A stretch of 64,000 nt of DNA, taken from Acridotheres tristis. Lineage: Eukaryota > Chordata > Aves > Passeriformes > Sturnidae. The notes beneath the pieces were generated by a model. The model was not told the DNA's origin. It did not search any database and was given only the letters and a program-made list of their open reading frames with translations. The stretch lies in assembly GCA_037013685.1 (NCBI GenBank), contig CM072884.1, positions 105,823,548 through 105,887,547 on the forward strand, read 5' to 3'. Shown one piece after another: positions 24,701 to 38,200 of the stretch (position 1 is its first letter; each line of letters begins with the position of its first letter). A program made the position numbers and the translations under genes.

Positions 24701-26910
24701 ACCCAACCAGTGCTAAAAACAGAAGGGAAAGTTCACAGTTCTGCCAGTGCTGTCCAGCGTTTTGTTCTCAGCACTGCATTTTATCAGTCACAGCAGCTTG
24801 GCCAGGTGAGCTGACCTCTCCATTCAGAATGCCAAAAAAGTGATTTCTGGCTTTGGTCAGAAAGGAAAAGAGCTTCAGTATGAATACATAATATATTCTG
24901 ACTCAAATGCCTGGGATGAATATCACCAGAACCTTAAGTTCTGAGGGAATTTTCTCCCGTAGTTCTCTTCACCAACACTGTTGCTGCTTCAGAGAATTCC
25001 CTCAGGCCACAACCTCATATATCTTTGTATAATTTCTACTTCACCACTTTTTTAGGAGTAAGAACCTTTGTCTGTAGGTGATGGACATTCAGTTTCAGGG
25101 AAAAAAAAAAACAAGCAGCAAAGAGTTGCTGGACTTTTTAAGAAAAATGAGAAAATTTTCAGTGCAATATTTAAGTGCAAGAGTAAAATTGTTCAGTGTG
25201 CTTATTTTAAGTGGCAGCAGCAGCAATGTTTCTTTTAGCTTACAGAATGAACCCAAAGTTAACCTTTCCTTGGAGGTTGCTCTAAATCTGTTCAGCTCTT
25301 TTGTAATTAATGGATTCATTCCTGTCATCTGAATTTTGCTCCAGAAGCAGGTAACAGCTTAAGTAGGTACCGTGTAACTTGTCAAATTGCTGAGGTTAGA
25401 AAAAAAAGAAAAAAGAATTAATTAATTCATTCTGTGGTAAGCTGTATCTAATTAGAAAAATATTAAAATTCAAATCAAGGGGAAAATTGGGAGAAAAATC
25501 ATGTTTCTCCATTGTAAATATTATCTACTGAACTGAAAGTAAATCCAAGATGCTGAACTACAAAGACAGCTTGATATTAAACTGTAATCAATGTTATGCT
25601 GTTGAATTTTAGATCAAATTGCAGTAGAGATTTGTTTTCTTTTTAAAATATATGTTAACATATTTTGAGCAAATTATACAAAATTTAAAAAAAAATTAAT
25701 GAAGAATGTATGCAACTAACTTAATGAAAAAAAAAAAAAAAGCTGTTTTCTCCAAGTAAGGAATATGGATTCCTCCAGTGTGTCTGCCTAACACATGAAT
25801 TTCTGATAACATACTGAAGTTTTAATGAAGCTGAAAGTTCCTGGCATAATAATACCTACTGCTTGGCAGGCTTGCAAGAGGGTAAAAGCTAAAGCTTAAT
25901 GCCCAAATTGATCTTGCCATGCACTACTGGAGCGGGAACACCCAGAGCAGTAGTTATTCTTTCCTCTTCAAATGACTTGCAGAATTCAAAGGCTTGGTGT
26001 AAAAAAAAAATAAAAGGGAAAAATAAAAAAGCATAAACTAATATTATGAAGTGATGTTTGTGTAGGACGTAAGAGAATCTAAATGTAACATTGAAAACAG
26101 AAATTAAATTAAATTTTAGTTAAAAATACAGTATACTATATTTGAAATAACCCTCTCCTGTAGATAGGGTAATGTATCACAATTATTACAGCATCTTAAT
26201 AAAACTGCAAAATTACCAGTGAAAATTTGCAGATAGGACAGGTTAAGTTCATGCCATTCCCTATTCATGTTATAGCCTCAGCATGGGAGTGGATTGACTG
26301 GAGAAAATCACAGGTTGTACTTTTCATCTCTCTCAGTTTACACAAAAGAGTGGATTGTTTTCTGTCTCACAGCTTTCTTAGGGGTTTACAGTTGGTTTGT
26401 TTTCAAACTAGCAAGAAATAAACCTTTCCATTACACTTCAGCAAAAGCTATAGATGGAAAAAAAAGATTCAATACTAAAATGTCCACAATTTCAATATTA
26501 GAATTCCAGCATTTCAAGCATCATGTATCACATGGGAATCATGCATATCTGTGTGTAGTCATAGCACAAACACAGGGTTAGGCACTGCAGAGTCATCCAG
26601 AGACTGTTTTCTCTTAGAAGAGGTGGGGTCTTATTTTCTTCTGGTGACTTTTGTTCCAATCTGATGTCCTCAATATCAGTATAAATGCATATAAAATCAT
26701 GGCAACTGAAGGCAGTACATTGCACTGATGGTTTCTTTTCATGTTTTGGGTTTTAATTGTGTAGGGTGATAGACCGGGGTGATTAAAGAGCAAAACATCT
26801 GCTTGAGACACCTACTTCACCCTAACTTAGACTGAAAGAGGCTTTTTGTCCATTTCCATTTTCTAAAATGAGCCATGCTATGAACTTCAGTGTCTATAGC
26901 ACTACTCAAA
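21756..26910. other. Unique AT-rich noncoding stretch, no gene recognised
   Basis: Contains a 14-bp AT-rich palindrome GAATTAATTAATTC (25415-25428), a 15-A run (25727-25741) and several A-rich patches (about 26000-26030). The longest chance frame is 124 codons at 24440-24814 (plus), and I do not recognise its product. No mobile element was identified. Confidence 0.55.
25727..25741 (+). repeat. Poly(A) run, 15 A
   Basis: Fifteen A residues after TTAATG. No recognisable retroelement body lies upstream. Confidence 0.9.
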
Positions 26911-27456
26911 TATAGAATCATAGAATCACAGAGTAGTTTGGGTTTGAAGGGTCCTTTAAAGATTCTCTAGTCCAACCTGGGCAGGGACATCAATCACTAG
27001 GTCAGTTTTTTCAGAGTCCCTTCCAATCTGGCCTTGAACACTTCCATCTACAACTCTGGGCAACCCATTCCAGTGTCTCAAGACCCTCACCTTAAAAATT
27101 TCTTCTTCATGTCCAATCTATATCTAGCCTCTTTCAGTTTAAAAGAATTATCCCTTGTGCTGTCAGTACAGACTTTGGTAAAATTCTTTCTCCATCTTTC
27201 TTATAACCCTCTTTAGGCACTGAAAGGCTGCTATAAGGTCTCCCTCCAGCCTTCTGTGTCCAAGCTGAATAACCCCAGCTTCCTTAGCTCCTTTTCATAG
27301 GAGGTGTTCCATCCCTCTGACCATTCTTTTTTGCCTTCCTCTGGACCCTCTCTAACATTTCCATGTCTTGCTCTTGCTGGGGACACCAGACAGGGTACTC
27401 CAGGTGGGCACCTCATAAGAGCAGAGAAGGGGCAGAAATAACCTCCCTTTACCTGT
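26911..27456 (-). mobile_element. CR1 LINE, 3' fragment, minus strand
   Basis: The plus text opens with TATAGAATCATAGAATCACAG, the CR1 3' terminal repeat in reverse complement. It then runs collinearly through recognisable CR1 blocks: GGCCTTGAACACTTCCA, GGGCAACCCATTCCAGTGTC, CTTTCAGTTTAAAAG, AGGCTGCTATAAGGTCTCC, AAGCTGAATAACCCCAGC, CCTCTGGACCCTCTCTAACA and CAGGTGGGCACCTCATAAGAG. Similarity ends near AACCTCCCTTTACCTG, the truncated 5' side. About 545 bp remain, covering the C-terminal coding tail and 3' UTR of the LINE. Point changes and small indels abolish coding. Confidence 0.95.
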
Positions 27457-27748
27457 AGGTCACATCTGAGCTACAGTGATTGAGACCTAGGAGCAACAAA
27501 TCATGGAACCCAGAAAATGTGAACATACAAATATGCATGGGCATAGAAAATGGCTGGGGAAATAGAAAACACTGGGAGACTGAACTAGATTTATCCCCTT
27601 CCAACTAATGATTCCACACATACCAGTTTTAAGCATTAATGTAAATTGAGTTATCTCACTCTTATTCCTCAACTACAGATAGATTCAGCAAGTTTTCAAT
27701 CTGCAAAATTGAGTCTTCATTTAGCTTTAAGAATATGCGTTTTCAGTT

Positions 27749-27785
<37 letters not shown>

Positions 27786-29942
27786 GTGAAAACAATATTT
27801 TTCATGTATTTTACAGAGTGTCTCCAAAATAGCACATCTGCTTGCTATGCTAGCTGGGTTTTTATGCTTCATGTTTTCATGGAAAAAAAGAACGAAAATA
27901 TGATCATTCATCCATTAATTAAGTTTATCTCATTAAAGGATAAACTAACATCAGCCATTTCCCATTTATCACCACTTCTGACATCTTGCTAATCATTTGC
28001 TCTCTGGCCCAGGACTGATCAGTACTAGCATGGAAAAGGGAAAGACTAAGAGAGAGCTTAACTCTTCACATCCACGCAAATCAGATTGCTACTGCTCTGG
28101 CACATACAACAGCTCTCCTTCAAATGATAAAAAATCCAGTCACAAACAATATTTCCCCGTTATTCTACCAAATAAATGGAGGAAAATATCAAAAAGACTC
28201 GTGCATATAAATATACTACAGTTTTCATGTTAGCATGGTATTTTGTCTCATTTAATTAAAGTCATGCTTGTATTCAATCCGCCACAGCAGAATTCTGTGC
28301 CTGCCCTCTGCCCTCAGGCTGCAAACAGACTAAGAAAACAGTAACTGTGGTCTCATCTGCAGGTGGCCTGTTCAAATTCTCTTCTCTGTACCAAAATCAA
28401 AAATCCCAGATAGAAACAGATGCAACAGCTATTGCAAGAAGTGGGAAAGAGCAGAATGGCCAGGGTTATATCTCCTGGGTCTTGTGTCTGATTGGCATAA
28501 ACCCATTTCATTAAACTGTCGTGTGAGCAGCCCCTCAGGGTATGCAGTTTGAAAGAAAATGGTTGGCCCCCTGCAGCAGTTATAAATAAAACTGAGAGGA
28601 AAAATAGATCTTTAAAAGTTACTGTTTTATCATTGTTGCTGTCTTGGAGCCCTGCACCAGCTTCTAGTTTTTTATTTTGTAATTTTAAGTCATGGTAGGG
28701 CACTGAAAAAGTACGATTCATTATTTCTATCTGAATAAGTAGCTATGAGTGTAGCCAAAGTGATGGTCAATACAATCAATTGCCCAAGTGAAAAGCATAA
28801 TGTTTTAATATAAAAGATAAACTATCCAGGTTTACTTGAGCCTACTGTGAAATTGTAGAGTCAACAACACCTTGCAAAACCCAAAGAACTAGAGCCCTAG
28901 TGAGCCAAGATCAAGCTTACAGGATCATATGTATTGAATACAGCTTTGAGTTTTTCAGAATGGATTAAACTTTCCCCTTACAATACGTCCTTCCCTATTA
29001 GAGCAGGTTTGCACAGAGCTCCATCTGAAGGAGCTTCCTCATTACTGAGTTCCTCTGAGCTGATCTTCTGCTATTTGGAACAGTCATGTCAGCAAGTGGA
29101 CACTACTTATTAGCTGTCAATCTGAATATTTTTAAGAATAAGTGTGAAAGATCTATTTCAGGGTCCTCTAATTAGGCTTCAAGTAAGAGAGTTTCATTGG
29201 ATGAAACAATCAGGGCTGCTTCTGCAGAACTGGAGGCATCACTGGCCTTACAATGGCCTTCAGCTACTTCTGCCTTCCTCAGATCCTGTAGAGTAAAATA
29301 ACACCAGTAAAAGCTTAGAAGAGAGGCTTATTTCATAACACCTGACAAGGGGACACAGGACCAGACGTCATGCTTCCCACTGCATGACAAAATTTCAACA
29401 GCTACTAAAGGCTGAAGCAAAGCATTGTTGGATTCATAGCAGCTCACTGTCACTCTGGATCTAAAAGCTTGAGGCAAATCACATCCATGTCAAAAAATAA
29501 GAGCGCCATTAATGCAGAGATTTAGTTGTCAGTAATTTCAGTTCCATCTCTTCCTTTGAACTTCCTTTACATCATATATAGTGTGTTCCCACAAAACCCC
29601 ACAGGCAAGTCTCCCCACCAGCTCTATGTTTTGAAGCACCAGTGATGTTAATTGCCACATGGCATCACATTTATTTTATGGCTTCTAGACACACTATGCA
29701 TGCACTGACAATGTGTCACAGGATGACAAGTGTAAGAATGCTATCAATAGAGTTATGTTACTGTGGGCTATCCCTGGCAGCTGGCTCTCTAAGTCTTGAG
29801 TCTCACTCCAAAAGGCTGTGATCAGATGGTGAGCTGGAACTGCAGTTCTGTCCCAGGCTCACTTAAATGTACAGCTATTAGTGACAGCAGAAGTTGTGAT
29901 TTCAAGTTTGGCAGGGAAAGAACATTAATATTGATCTGGTAT
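27457..29942. other. Unique noncoding stretch, no gene recognised
   Basis: Apart from the TA microsatellite at 27748-27786, I see no repeat or mobile element. The longest open frame is 122 codons at 28353-28721 (minus); it is not recognisable and is within chance expectation. Confidence 0.55.
27748..27786. repeat. TA dinucleotide microsatellite
   Basis: About 39 bp of alternating TA with one ACA interruption near 27762, ending in ATGTGTG. Likely to vary in length between individuals. Confidence 0.95.
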
Positions 29943-30003
29943 TGATGCCTAGAGAGGCTACCTAGAACAGAGGCTAGGCAGTGTTAAAGGAATAAAGTAG
30001 GTA

Positions 30004-30009
30004 TTTATT
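30004..30009 (-). terminator. LTR polyadenylation signal AATAAA
   Basis: AATAAA on the minus strand (TTTATT on plus), about 95 bp downstream of the LTR TATA box. It marks the expected R-region end of the LTR transcript. Confidence 0.5.
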
Positions 30010-30098
30010 TAAAGGCCTTCAAAGGATACACCTTGGGTAGTACAAGAGCCTGGCCATGGTTACATCCAGGATAGATGACTGGTCACAAGTTTTCACAC

Positions 30099-30105
30099 TT
30101 TTATA
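30099..30105 (-). promoter_or_regulatory. LTR TATA box
   Basis: TATAAAA on the minus strand inside the LTR, correctly placed upstream of its AATAAA signal. It would have driven proviral transcription towards lower coordinates. Present activity is unknown. Confidence 0.55.
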
Positions 30106-30391
30106 AGTTTTGGTCCATTTATATATTGGTGTTAATTATCCAATTACAGCTTCAGGTTATGAAGTCCCATCCTCCCAGACTGCTCTTCTCAGTTTAATGT
30201 TTGCACTTTTTGTGCCTGAAGCTGTAATGGTGTCCTTGGTTCTCAGGCTGGAAAAGGATTGTTTTGTCTAACTAAACTGTGAAGAGAACTTGCTAACACA
30301 TTATATGAAGTTCAGCATTATATACTAATGCAGTACAGAATCTGAAAAATATGAAACTTAATGAATATGAAATATAAAACTTAAGGCAGCA

Positions 30392-33300
30392 GTATTCATG
30401 CAACCCAAGCACACAGGACTGGTACGAATGTGAAGGATCAGTTTTTGAGAGATGGAACCAAAATAAAGACAGTGATAATGATGCAAATAAAATGCTTTCA
30501 AAGTAGAGCTGAATGTGGCTTTGCTAGAATAGTGTTGCTTTGCTTTTCATGCATCTAAATGAGCATTAGTTCTGAATCTCATCCTGCAGCCTTTAGATTC
30601 TACATGGATCTAAAGAGATTGTGTATAGCATAAAACATTTTCCATTTTTAAAGTCAGGCTTCTCTGCACTGCTATATCTAAACTGTGGGGGCTTTTTTCC
30701 CCTTTGTAGTTGAGGCATTGCATATATATGCGACTGGAGAAACCACAGTTTAGTACTTCTCTCCCTATTGGAACAGCACAGCACTCAGCTGTCCCCTACA
30801 AGCAGCATCTCACATGTGAGCTAAGCCCAGGAGGGCAAGAAAATGAAGATGACAAGGGAAACAAGGGAAAGCACAGACAGAAAGAAACCATTAAAATCTT
30901 CTCTGTACTTCATATTCTTTTCATATTCTTTTTGGCACTAAAAACATACAGAATCTAGGAGGCAATGGGATGTTTTGCAGAATAACTTGAAGAGTAGCAG
31001 GCTCTGCCATCAAACCAGGCAGAGCTACAGTGATGGCAAGTGAAGCACTGGCTTTACTGAGTCAATGGTAATTTCAACATAGTCCAAACTACCCTACATC
31101 TTATCAAATTAGGCTACTTGTTAGGATTTCAGTTGGATTCAATTGACTTACTTATTTCATTTGTTGAGATTAGAAATAGTGCTGGTAGAAATATAATTCC
31201 TGGGGAACATATAGAATGAACTCCAGCACCCTGAGCATTACACTGTATTCTGGGGGCTATGGCAAGTATGGATTGCATCTCCACACCAGAAAAGGTTCCC
31301 ATCTCTTTTTATGCTGGGTTAGTCAATGTGAAAAGCAAATTACAGCCACCCATCTTCCCTGTTCTCCACTTTGCCTCCTAGACCTTCACGCATGGATTCA
31401 TCTCCATTGGCTAAAGGAAAAGAGCAAGGAAATGATTAAAACCTTCCTCCCTGTCCAGCCACATGCTCTGCTCCCAAGCAGGCTGCATACAAACAGCATC
31501 TCTGTCAGGCATCAGTGGCAAGGAACAGCCAAGCCCTTTGACCTTGAATTCCAGACTTTTCAGCTCCTGCTTTTTAATTTTAGTTCTACTTTCCTTGTAG
31601 CTCGGATATGAAAACTGTAAAAATCTGAACTCAGGGATTTTGAGTTAATACCTATTACTAAGGAGACAAAAATTAATATTATTCAATTTTAATTTTCCTT
31701 TCATTTTTTCCTTGTGAAAAAATTTGCAAATAATTAAATAATTCTCATCATTTCTGGGTTTTGACTTACTTAACAGTAAATTGCTATTTACAGTTTACTA
31801 AAACAGTAGCTAATTGAGGTGACAGAATTGTGTCCATACTTGCTTTTGCTATCCTGTTATTTATTTCGGACTTATTATGAAGTGTGAGAGTGGTTAATGC
31901 ATTTTTCCCACTAAATATTTGCAGATTTTTCTTTAATCTTAATATAGTAGTCTTGCCTTTGTTCAAACTTTTTCTTGAACTTGATGAAAATTGCCATCAA
32001 TCTAAAACCCAGGAGAAGTCAGGCAAGCTGTCTCAGTAACCTTCAACACTTTTTGAGTTGTCTTTCTTACTGAAATATAGGAGAAGGTAGTGATACTTGA
32101 AGTGTTATTTTAAGGCTAACAACTTGAAATTATGAATAGACATGACAGAATATGAAGAAAACTCTTCTGATTTGTTCCAGAAAAATATTTTTTCCTTGAA
32201 TATTGTATTCACAGCAGTATTTTTGAGACCTCTACACATAAAAAAAGTAAGGTATCCTTTGACTCTGAAACCTCTATAATTTCCTGTATTTATTTCATAG
32301 AATGGGCTTGTACAACATGTAGAAAATGGAAAAAGACTATCTGTTGTTTTTCACATGGCAGATATTTTCTAGTCCTGGAAGAAATATAATAACAGAGTTG
32401 TTAGAAAACGTTTTTTTGATTGCTATCTTTTTTATTGTTTTTGAGGGATTGTCTTTTAACAATCAATAACTAGCAAATTTTAATAAGTCAATGGTTCTGG
32501 CTTTCATTACTTGTTTTCCCTTTCCTCAGCTATCTTTCAATAATATGAAAAAAGCCAGTTCCTCATGAATAGAAATTAAGAAAAGTAGGTGGATGAAATT
32601 TAGACCTTCATTCTAAAAAAATTAAAAATAATTGTCTGTATTTCCTCATCTTGCAATGCAATAAAACATTTTGATATTCAAGAAGGTGCTTTCTAGTAAG
32701 GAAAAAATAAGTGCAGAAAAAAGGGGACAAATTACTTCTAGCAATGACTTAACAGCACTGGAACATCTGATGCTAATATCCCAAGCTCCCTCCACATTAC
32801 TAACTGGGCAAACAATTGCTCTGAATTCAAATCAATTAATAAATATGAAAAAACCATGGAGTTACTGGGCAGCCAGGTTACGAGGAGTTTGTCTGTCTGT
32901 GTCACCTGATGTAGTAAAAACTTAGAAATGAAAACTATTGGTCCATCTATAGAATTTGCCAACATGTCTACTATAACAGCAATGTTAGGGCAGGTTACTT
33001 GCCTTTCATGTTTTCAAACAATCTCTCTTTCCTCTGCCTGTTCACTAAATAAGTGATTTGGCCTCCACAATGATGCAGGCAATATGATTTGGGGCTAAAA
33101 AGTAGATAAAATAGACTTATGAAAGGAGCAGTTGAAACTATGGCTCATAAATATAAAAAAATAATCTCCAAAAACATTTCCTTAAGATACTTTCTTAGAA
33201 TCCATTGGTGCAGATGCAGCTGTAGAGCTTATCAACAGCAATAGCATGCTGCCTGCTCTGGCTTAACTAATCTTGCTTAACTACTAATTTCTCCAGGAAC

Positions 33301-34640
33301 TCTGAATACGTGCGTGTTTAAAGATATTATTTAAAGAAATGCTGACTGACAAACAGAAGTGTGCAGACACTGAAGGACACCCAGGTGCTGCAGGTTTGTC
33401 ACCCTGATCCAAAAGGAGCTGGAGTGGGCTGAAAATTTAGTTCAAGTTCTTTATTTTTTTTTTTTTAATTTTAATATCGTATGAATGCAATTTGACCTTA
33501 ATGAAAAAAAACAAACTCATAATTCCTTCATAGTCGAGCTGGTTCACGTCTATAAATATTCCTCCAAGTAACTGAATGTCAGTGTGGGTAGGGTGCAGTG
33601 GTGATGGATGGTGGGAGTTTAGTTTGTGCACAGGGATGCTCAAGGGGTCCTTTAATGGGGCATTGCCCGCTGTGCTCTGGTTCTTTCATGATCCGTGAGC
33701 AGCACTAGTGAAGAATTCTGCTCTAGGATATAATGAAATGGGAACCAACTGAATAACCTGGAAAACATTCCAGGTTTAACAATGAGGTCTGTGGGATAAA
33801 ATATTTATGGTATAAGGTAGGAAGAAGAGAGAGAGTCTGCAAAACTTGCATTCAAATTACAAAATTAAAATTAACTACTTATGTCATTCACATTAAATCC
33901 AAACTCTTGTGATGGCATTGTTTTACTCCAGCATCTATTATTAGTATTATTTATTTGAACACCCCCAAAAGAGCTTGGTTTTTGATGGATAGATGCTAAA
34001 AAGTGTCTCTCTTTAAAAGATCTCACAAGGGAAGAAAATTCAGGGTGAATATTGCTTTAGAGTGCTTGCCTTTGAAACCTTGATGCTTTTTAACATAATA
34101 GGTTGTGTATAATAAAAAGCAAAGCTTGAAAATATGTTTCAGTGACTTCATTGAATGTCCTCAAAATATTATCCTCATTTTATGGTTAATATCCATAGAG
34201 AGAGCTGTACAGCTTCATGTTAAAAATGTTAAATTGCAAGAAGCTGAGGTGTGGAATGAAATCATGAAGTATTCAGCAACTCCCAAATGACATCAAAATT
34301 CAACCCCCTCAATGTCTCACTGATTCAAAAAATTCACACAGCCCTAACTTTATATCTGTATGGTCTGTGAACCCTGTGAGTGGAACCCTGAAGTTTGTGC
34401 TGAATCACTCCAGGATCAATACTCAGCTGTAGCATCTGTAAACTAATGTGTTTTGGAAAGAAGGAACAAAAAGGAACACTCATCAGGAAGATAAGCAGGG
34501 AACATGAGAATTTGAAAAAGCAAAGTGCTAGTTATCTCTGATTTCTAGTATCTCTGATTTCTGATATCTTTACAGAGGTCATAGCAAGGAATTACTTTAC
34601 AAGTATTTGTACAATATTCTCTTCAGAAAAGTGAGGTTTA
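30392..34640. other. Unique AT-rich noncoding stretch, no gene recognised
   Basis: Contains a 13-T run (about 33454-33466) and an imperfect tandem TATCTCTGATTTCT pair (about 34534-34563). The 131-codon chance frame at 31216-31611 (plus) has no recognisable domain. No mobile element was identified. Confidence 0.55.
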
Positions 34641-35240
34641 ACAGAGTCACAGAGGGGTTTGGCTTAGAGCAGACTTTCACAGGGTATCTATCCCAACCCT
34701 CCTGCTGTGGCAGGGACACCTTTCACTAGACTGAGTCGCTGAAAGCTCCATCCAGCCTGACCTGAAACACTTCCAGGGATGGGTCATCCACAACTTCTCT
34801 GGGCAACCTGTTCCAGTGTTTGAATGTCCTCACCTTAAAAAAACGTCTTCCTCGTGGTCAGTCCAAATCTACTCTCTCTTTGTTTAGAAGCATTATCCCT
34901 TGTTCTGTTGCTGTTTGTTTACAGGCTTTGGTAAAAACTCTCCATCTTTCATATAATTCTCCTTTAAGTATAGAAAATCTGCAATAGGGTTTTCCCTCAT
35001 CCATCTCCTCTCCAGGCTGAATAACCCCAACTCTTTCAGTTTTAATTTGTAAGAGAGGTGCTCCAGGTCTCTGACCATTTTTGTGGCACTCGTCTGGACC
35101 TGCTCTAACAGTTCCATGACTGATTTACGGTGGGAACCCTCAACTTTGTCAAGGTCACTCTTGATGGCAACCTTTCCTCAAATGTGACAATCACACCATT
35201 CACTTGTTGTTTCTCGGACAATTTCTCAATTATCCTTTCA
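34641..35240 (-). mobile_element. CR1 LINE fragment with internal deletion, minus strand
   Basis: The plus text begins ACAGAGTCACAGAGGGGTTTG, a diverged CR1 3' end. It continues through GGGACACCTTTCACTAGAC, CTTCCAGGGATGGGTCATCC, AACTTCTCTGGGCAACCTG, TCTCCAGGCTGAATAACCCC and GAGAGGTGCTCCAGGTCTC to TGGGAACCC at about 35139. It then resumes at TCAACTTTGTCAAGGTCACT...GATGGCAACCTTTCCTC, CR1 text that normally lies further into the RT side, with the diverged ACCATTCACTTG block after it. The intervening CR1 segment is missing. The 3' tail has also lost some of its terminal repeats. Not coding. Confidence 0.85.
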
Positions 35241-38200
35241 GGAGGGAAAAAATATAAGGAAATCCTTACTGTAAAATGGCCAGCTCAGAGGCATAATCTA
35301 TTGCCAAGCTTCTGAGGTATTTGCATTTGCTTTATTGATTTCATATACATTTAATATTTACATTAAAAAGCTTATTGTACATTAACTGTGTTAGCATCAA
35401 AGACTACAGCCCATGAAATTCTGAGAAATGGCACTTATGCTCTGGCAATTTATTTCTAAGTATTTTTCCATTGCCTGTAGGAGAGAAGTGCAACGTGAGA
35501 ATAATTCTCTACCAGCATGCTCTGTAGTTTATCAAGCAAAGTAAATAATAGTGTGGGAGGTGAGTTGCATTAAAATTTCAAGGACTGACTAACTGAAAAG
35601 GTGGAACACAGTACCAGTATAGCTCAGCTTTTCAGTAAGCCTTGTGACAAACCACCTAGGCAGGGTACTCCCTTGGGCTCCTTCTGTGCAGCCAAAGGTA
35701 CTCAGAAAAAGCTGATCAGAATGTGCAGCCTAGTGAGGTGTTTTTGAGAGTCTACCAAATGAATACTAGAGTCAGAGCACGGCTCAACAGAGCTTAGTAT
35801 TTTCTGTTACAAAGAAATATGTACAGATGTTCCATACATAGCAGCTGCAGATTGCTCAGCTTGACTGAAAGTGGATATCATGCCCTATATTAGCAACTAT
35901 CAAAGGCTTAAGATATCTGAAGACAAATTGGAGACTGCAGAAAATAAATTATATCGCAATCCAGGACAGTGTTCCATAAAAATAATAAATTGAGTTATTT
36001 TTAGTCTTGACTTCTTGTCAGTCATTTTTCCTCACTTTTTCTGGGGTTTTCCTATATATTGTAGATCAAAATAGGAAGAGGATTTATTATTTTTTAAATT
36101 ATATTTGGAATATGTTAATAAAATGCATATAATGCTCTTACAGCTTAACTGTAAATGACTTCAAAAGTTTAAAAATCATAGCATTTTTCTAAGAATTTTA
36201 TATATAATACAAGGTTTATGATGCCATTTATAGGTAAAATGTTACATTATAGTAAAGCTAATGGCTTCATCTATGAAAATTGTTACAGAAACAAATGTAC
36301 ATGCTTCAGCTTTAGGAACAGTGTTTTATTAGTAAATCAACATTATTTCTCATGTTATCAGCTGCCTGTTCCCCTGGCATCTACCCCATGCAATAACAAA
36401 TATGCCATGCTTATTTTTGGCTTCAGATATCAGTGGTCCTCTCTATGACAAGACATGCTCAAAAATGACAGAGGACAAAATAGCAATTATATCTTTGTAA
36501 AAAGTGTGTGTGCTTTTCCACAGCATAGGTTTGGCTTTTGCAGTTACCATTGATCCATTTTCCTACATAATCAAACCAGTTCTTTATATCTTGTTTTCTG
36601 TCCAATGTCCAGACTTGCAAACACAGATTTTGTGTACATGTATGTGAGAAGGTAGCAAGACAGTATGCGACTCCTTTAGGTTCATTTCCCAAAACAAGAC
36701 TGCTTTATTGGAAACTCTCCACCAGGATGAGAGATTTCTCCATCTTTCTTCCCTTTCTCCCCTCCACTCAACACTGCTTCAGTCGAACTCCATTCTGCTT
36801 TGCAGAAATTTAGCTCAAGTGTTAAGTTTCAGTTTTGGACCAAATGAATGAAGGAGACTCTTCCTCTTTCCTGCATCCAAACTGACAGAAAAACCAGGAT
36901 TTGTCATTCCCTCAGCTTTGCCCCAGGGCTTCCTCTTCTCTTGTCTCATGATAAGGCTTCAGTCATTTCCTGAACCTGGAAAGCAGGAAGAGGTGAGATG
37001 AGACCATCACCCATCACTGTGTTAAACAACAGAATTAAGAGACACATTTAACCATCTTATGTAATTTTAAAAGGTCTGCTTTTGTTTTATATTAGTCTTG
37101 AAGGCTCTTTCAGAGAGGCAGATGTCACTTGAGCTTCATAACCTGGTTCTCATTGATGGACTGCGTCACACAGCCTTCAAAAAGGGACATAACTTCAATG
37201 AACTTCCTATCTGCTTGCAATAACCCAAAAGTAGATAAAACCAAATTATTCTTCTTCTTTTCCACTAATCATCTACATTATTACTGCAGAGACATCTTCT
37301 ATGAATCAATACTGTGAGTCACACAGAAAAACTAAATGCACCTATTTAAATTTTCTCAATTAAGTTTATTAAGCAGAAAATCTAGCTTCAAGATTGTGTG
37401 AAGAGGTAAAAGTAGCAGCAGAGACACTTTCCAAAAACTCTCTAAGTGAATCCAGGATAGTACAAAAATAATTTTCTAGTGAAAATGAATTTTCATTAGA
37501 CACAGAAGTCACAAAATAATCACCTGTCAATGGCATAAGACAATTATAATCAGTAGCAGCATGACAACTCAGTTTAGCAAATATGTGAAATTCTTGGTGT
37601 GAAATAATTAGAATCTCTGCTTCTGGCTGAAACACTTTCCTACATTCATATCTACCCATTTCCTTTTGATGGATTGAGACACACCACATCTGACACAAGA
37701 GTAATGTAATGTATTCCGTTCAAGGCTGCTGATTATATGCACATGTGCACAGTGACAAACAATTAGTGTAATGATGCAGTGATTGCAAAGCTTATCACAA
37801 CATTGTATAAGATCTCATGCACCAGAAATTACCCTGACCACCTTTTCACGCTTTCCATTCTACATTACTGTGAAACACAAATTTGTACATCGAACCTGAA
37901 AGGCTGCAAAGGGATTGATCCATATGAAGCCTGTGCTGAGGAAACGCTGCCTTCCAGCAAATCTGGAAAACAAATTAAAAGTGATTAGGATGAAGGGATG
38001 GAAATACAGAGGCAAGGTTAAGAGCTGGTGCTGTGCTCAGTATTGATTGAAGCAAGATGTTTCCAAAGTGACCCCACTGCAGGAAGGCTGATGGTGTAGA
38101 GTTTGTTTACCCCACATCACCGGGCACTGCTGCCTGCCCAGAATCCCCCTCCTCAGCCAGAGCCAGGCTCCATCCATGCCCGGAGGGCCAGCCTGCTGCT

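Larger units (their letters stand above)
29943..30391 (-). mobile_element. Solo retroviral LTR with 4-bp target duplication, minus strand
   Basis: The element begins TGATGCCT and ends AGGCAGCA on the plus strand, giving imperfect terminal inverted repeats (TGATGCCT against TGCTGCCT) and the canonical TG...CA edges. The flanks GTAT (29939-29942) and GTAT (30392-30395) form a 4-bp target duplication, typical of ERV1-type integration. Orientation is minus because that strand carries TATAAAA (30105-30099) followed about 95 bp later by AATAAA (30009-30004), about 60 bp before the CA edge. I recall this 449-bp text as an avian LTR family but cannot name it securely. No internal gag, pol or env sequence flanks it, so it is a solo LTR left by recombination between two LTRs. 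Confidence 0.85.
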
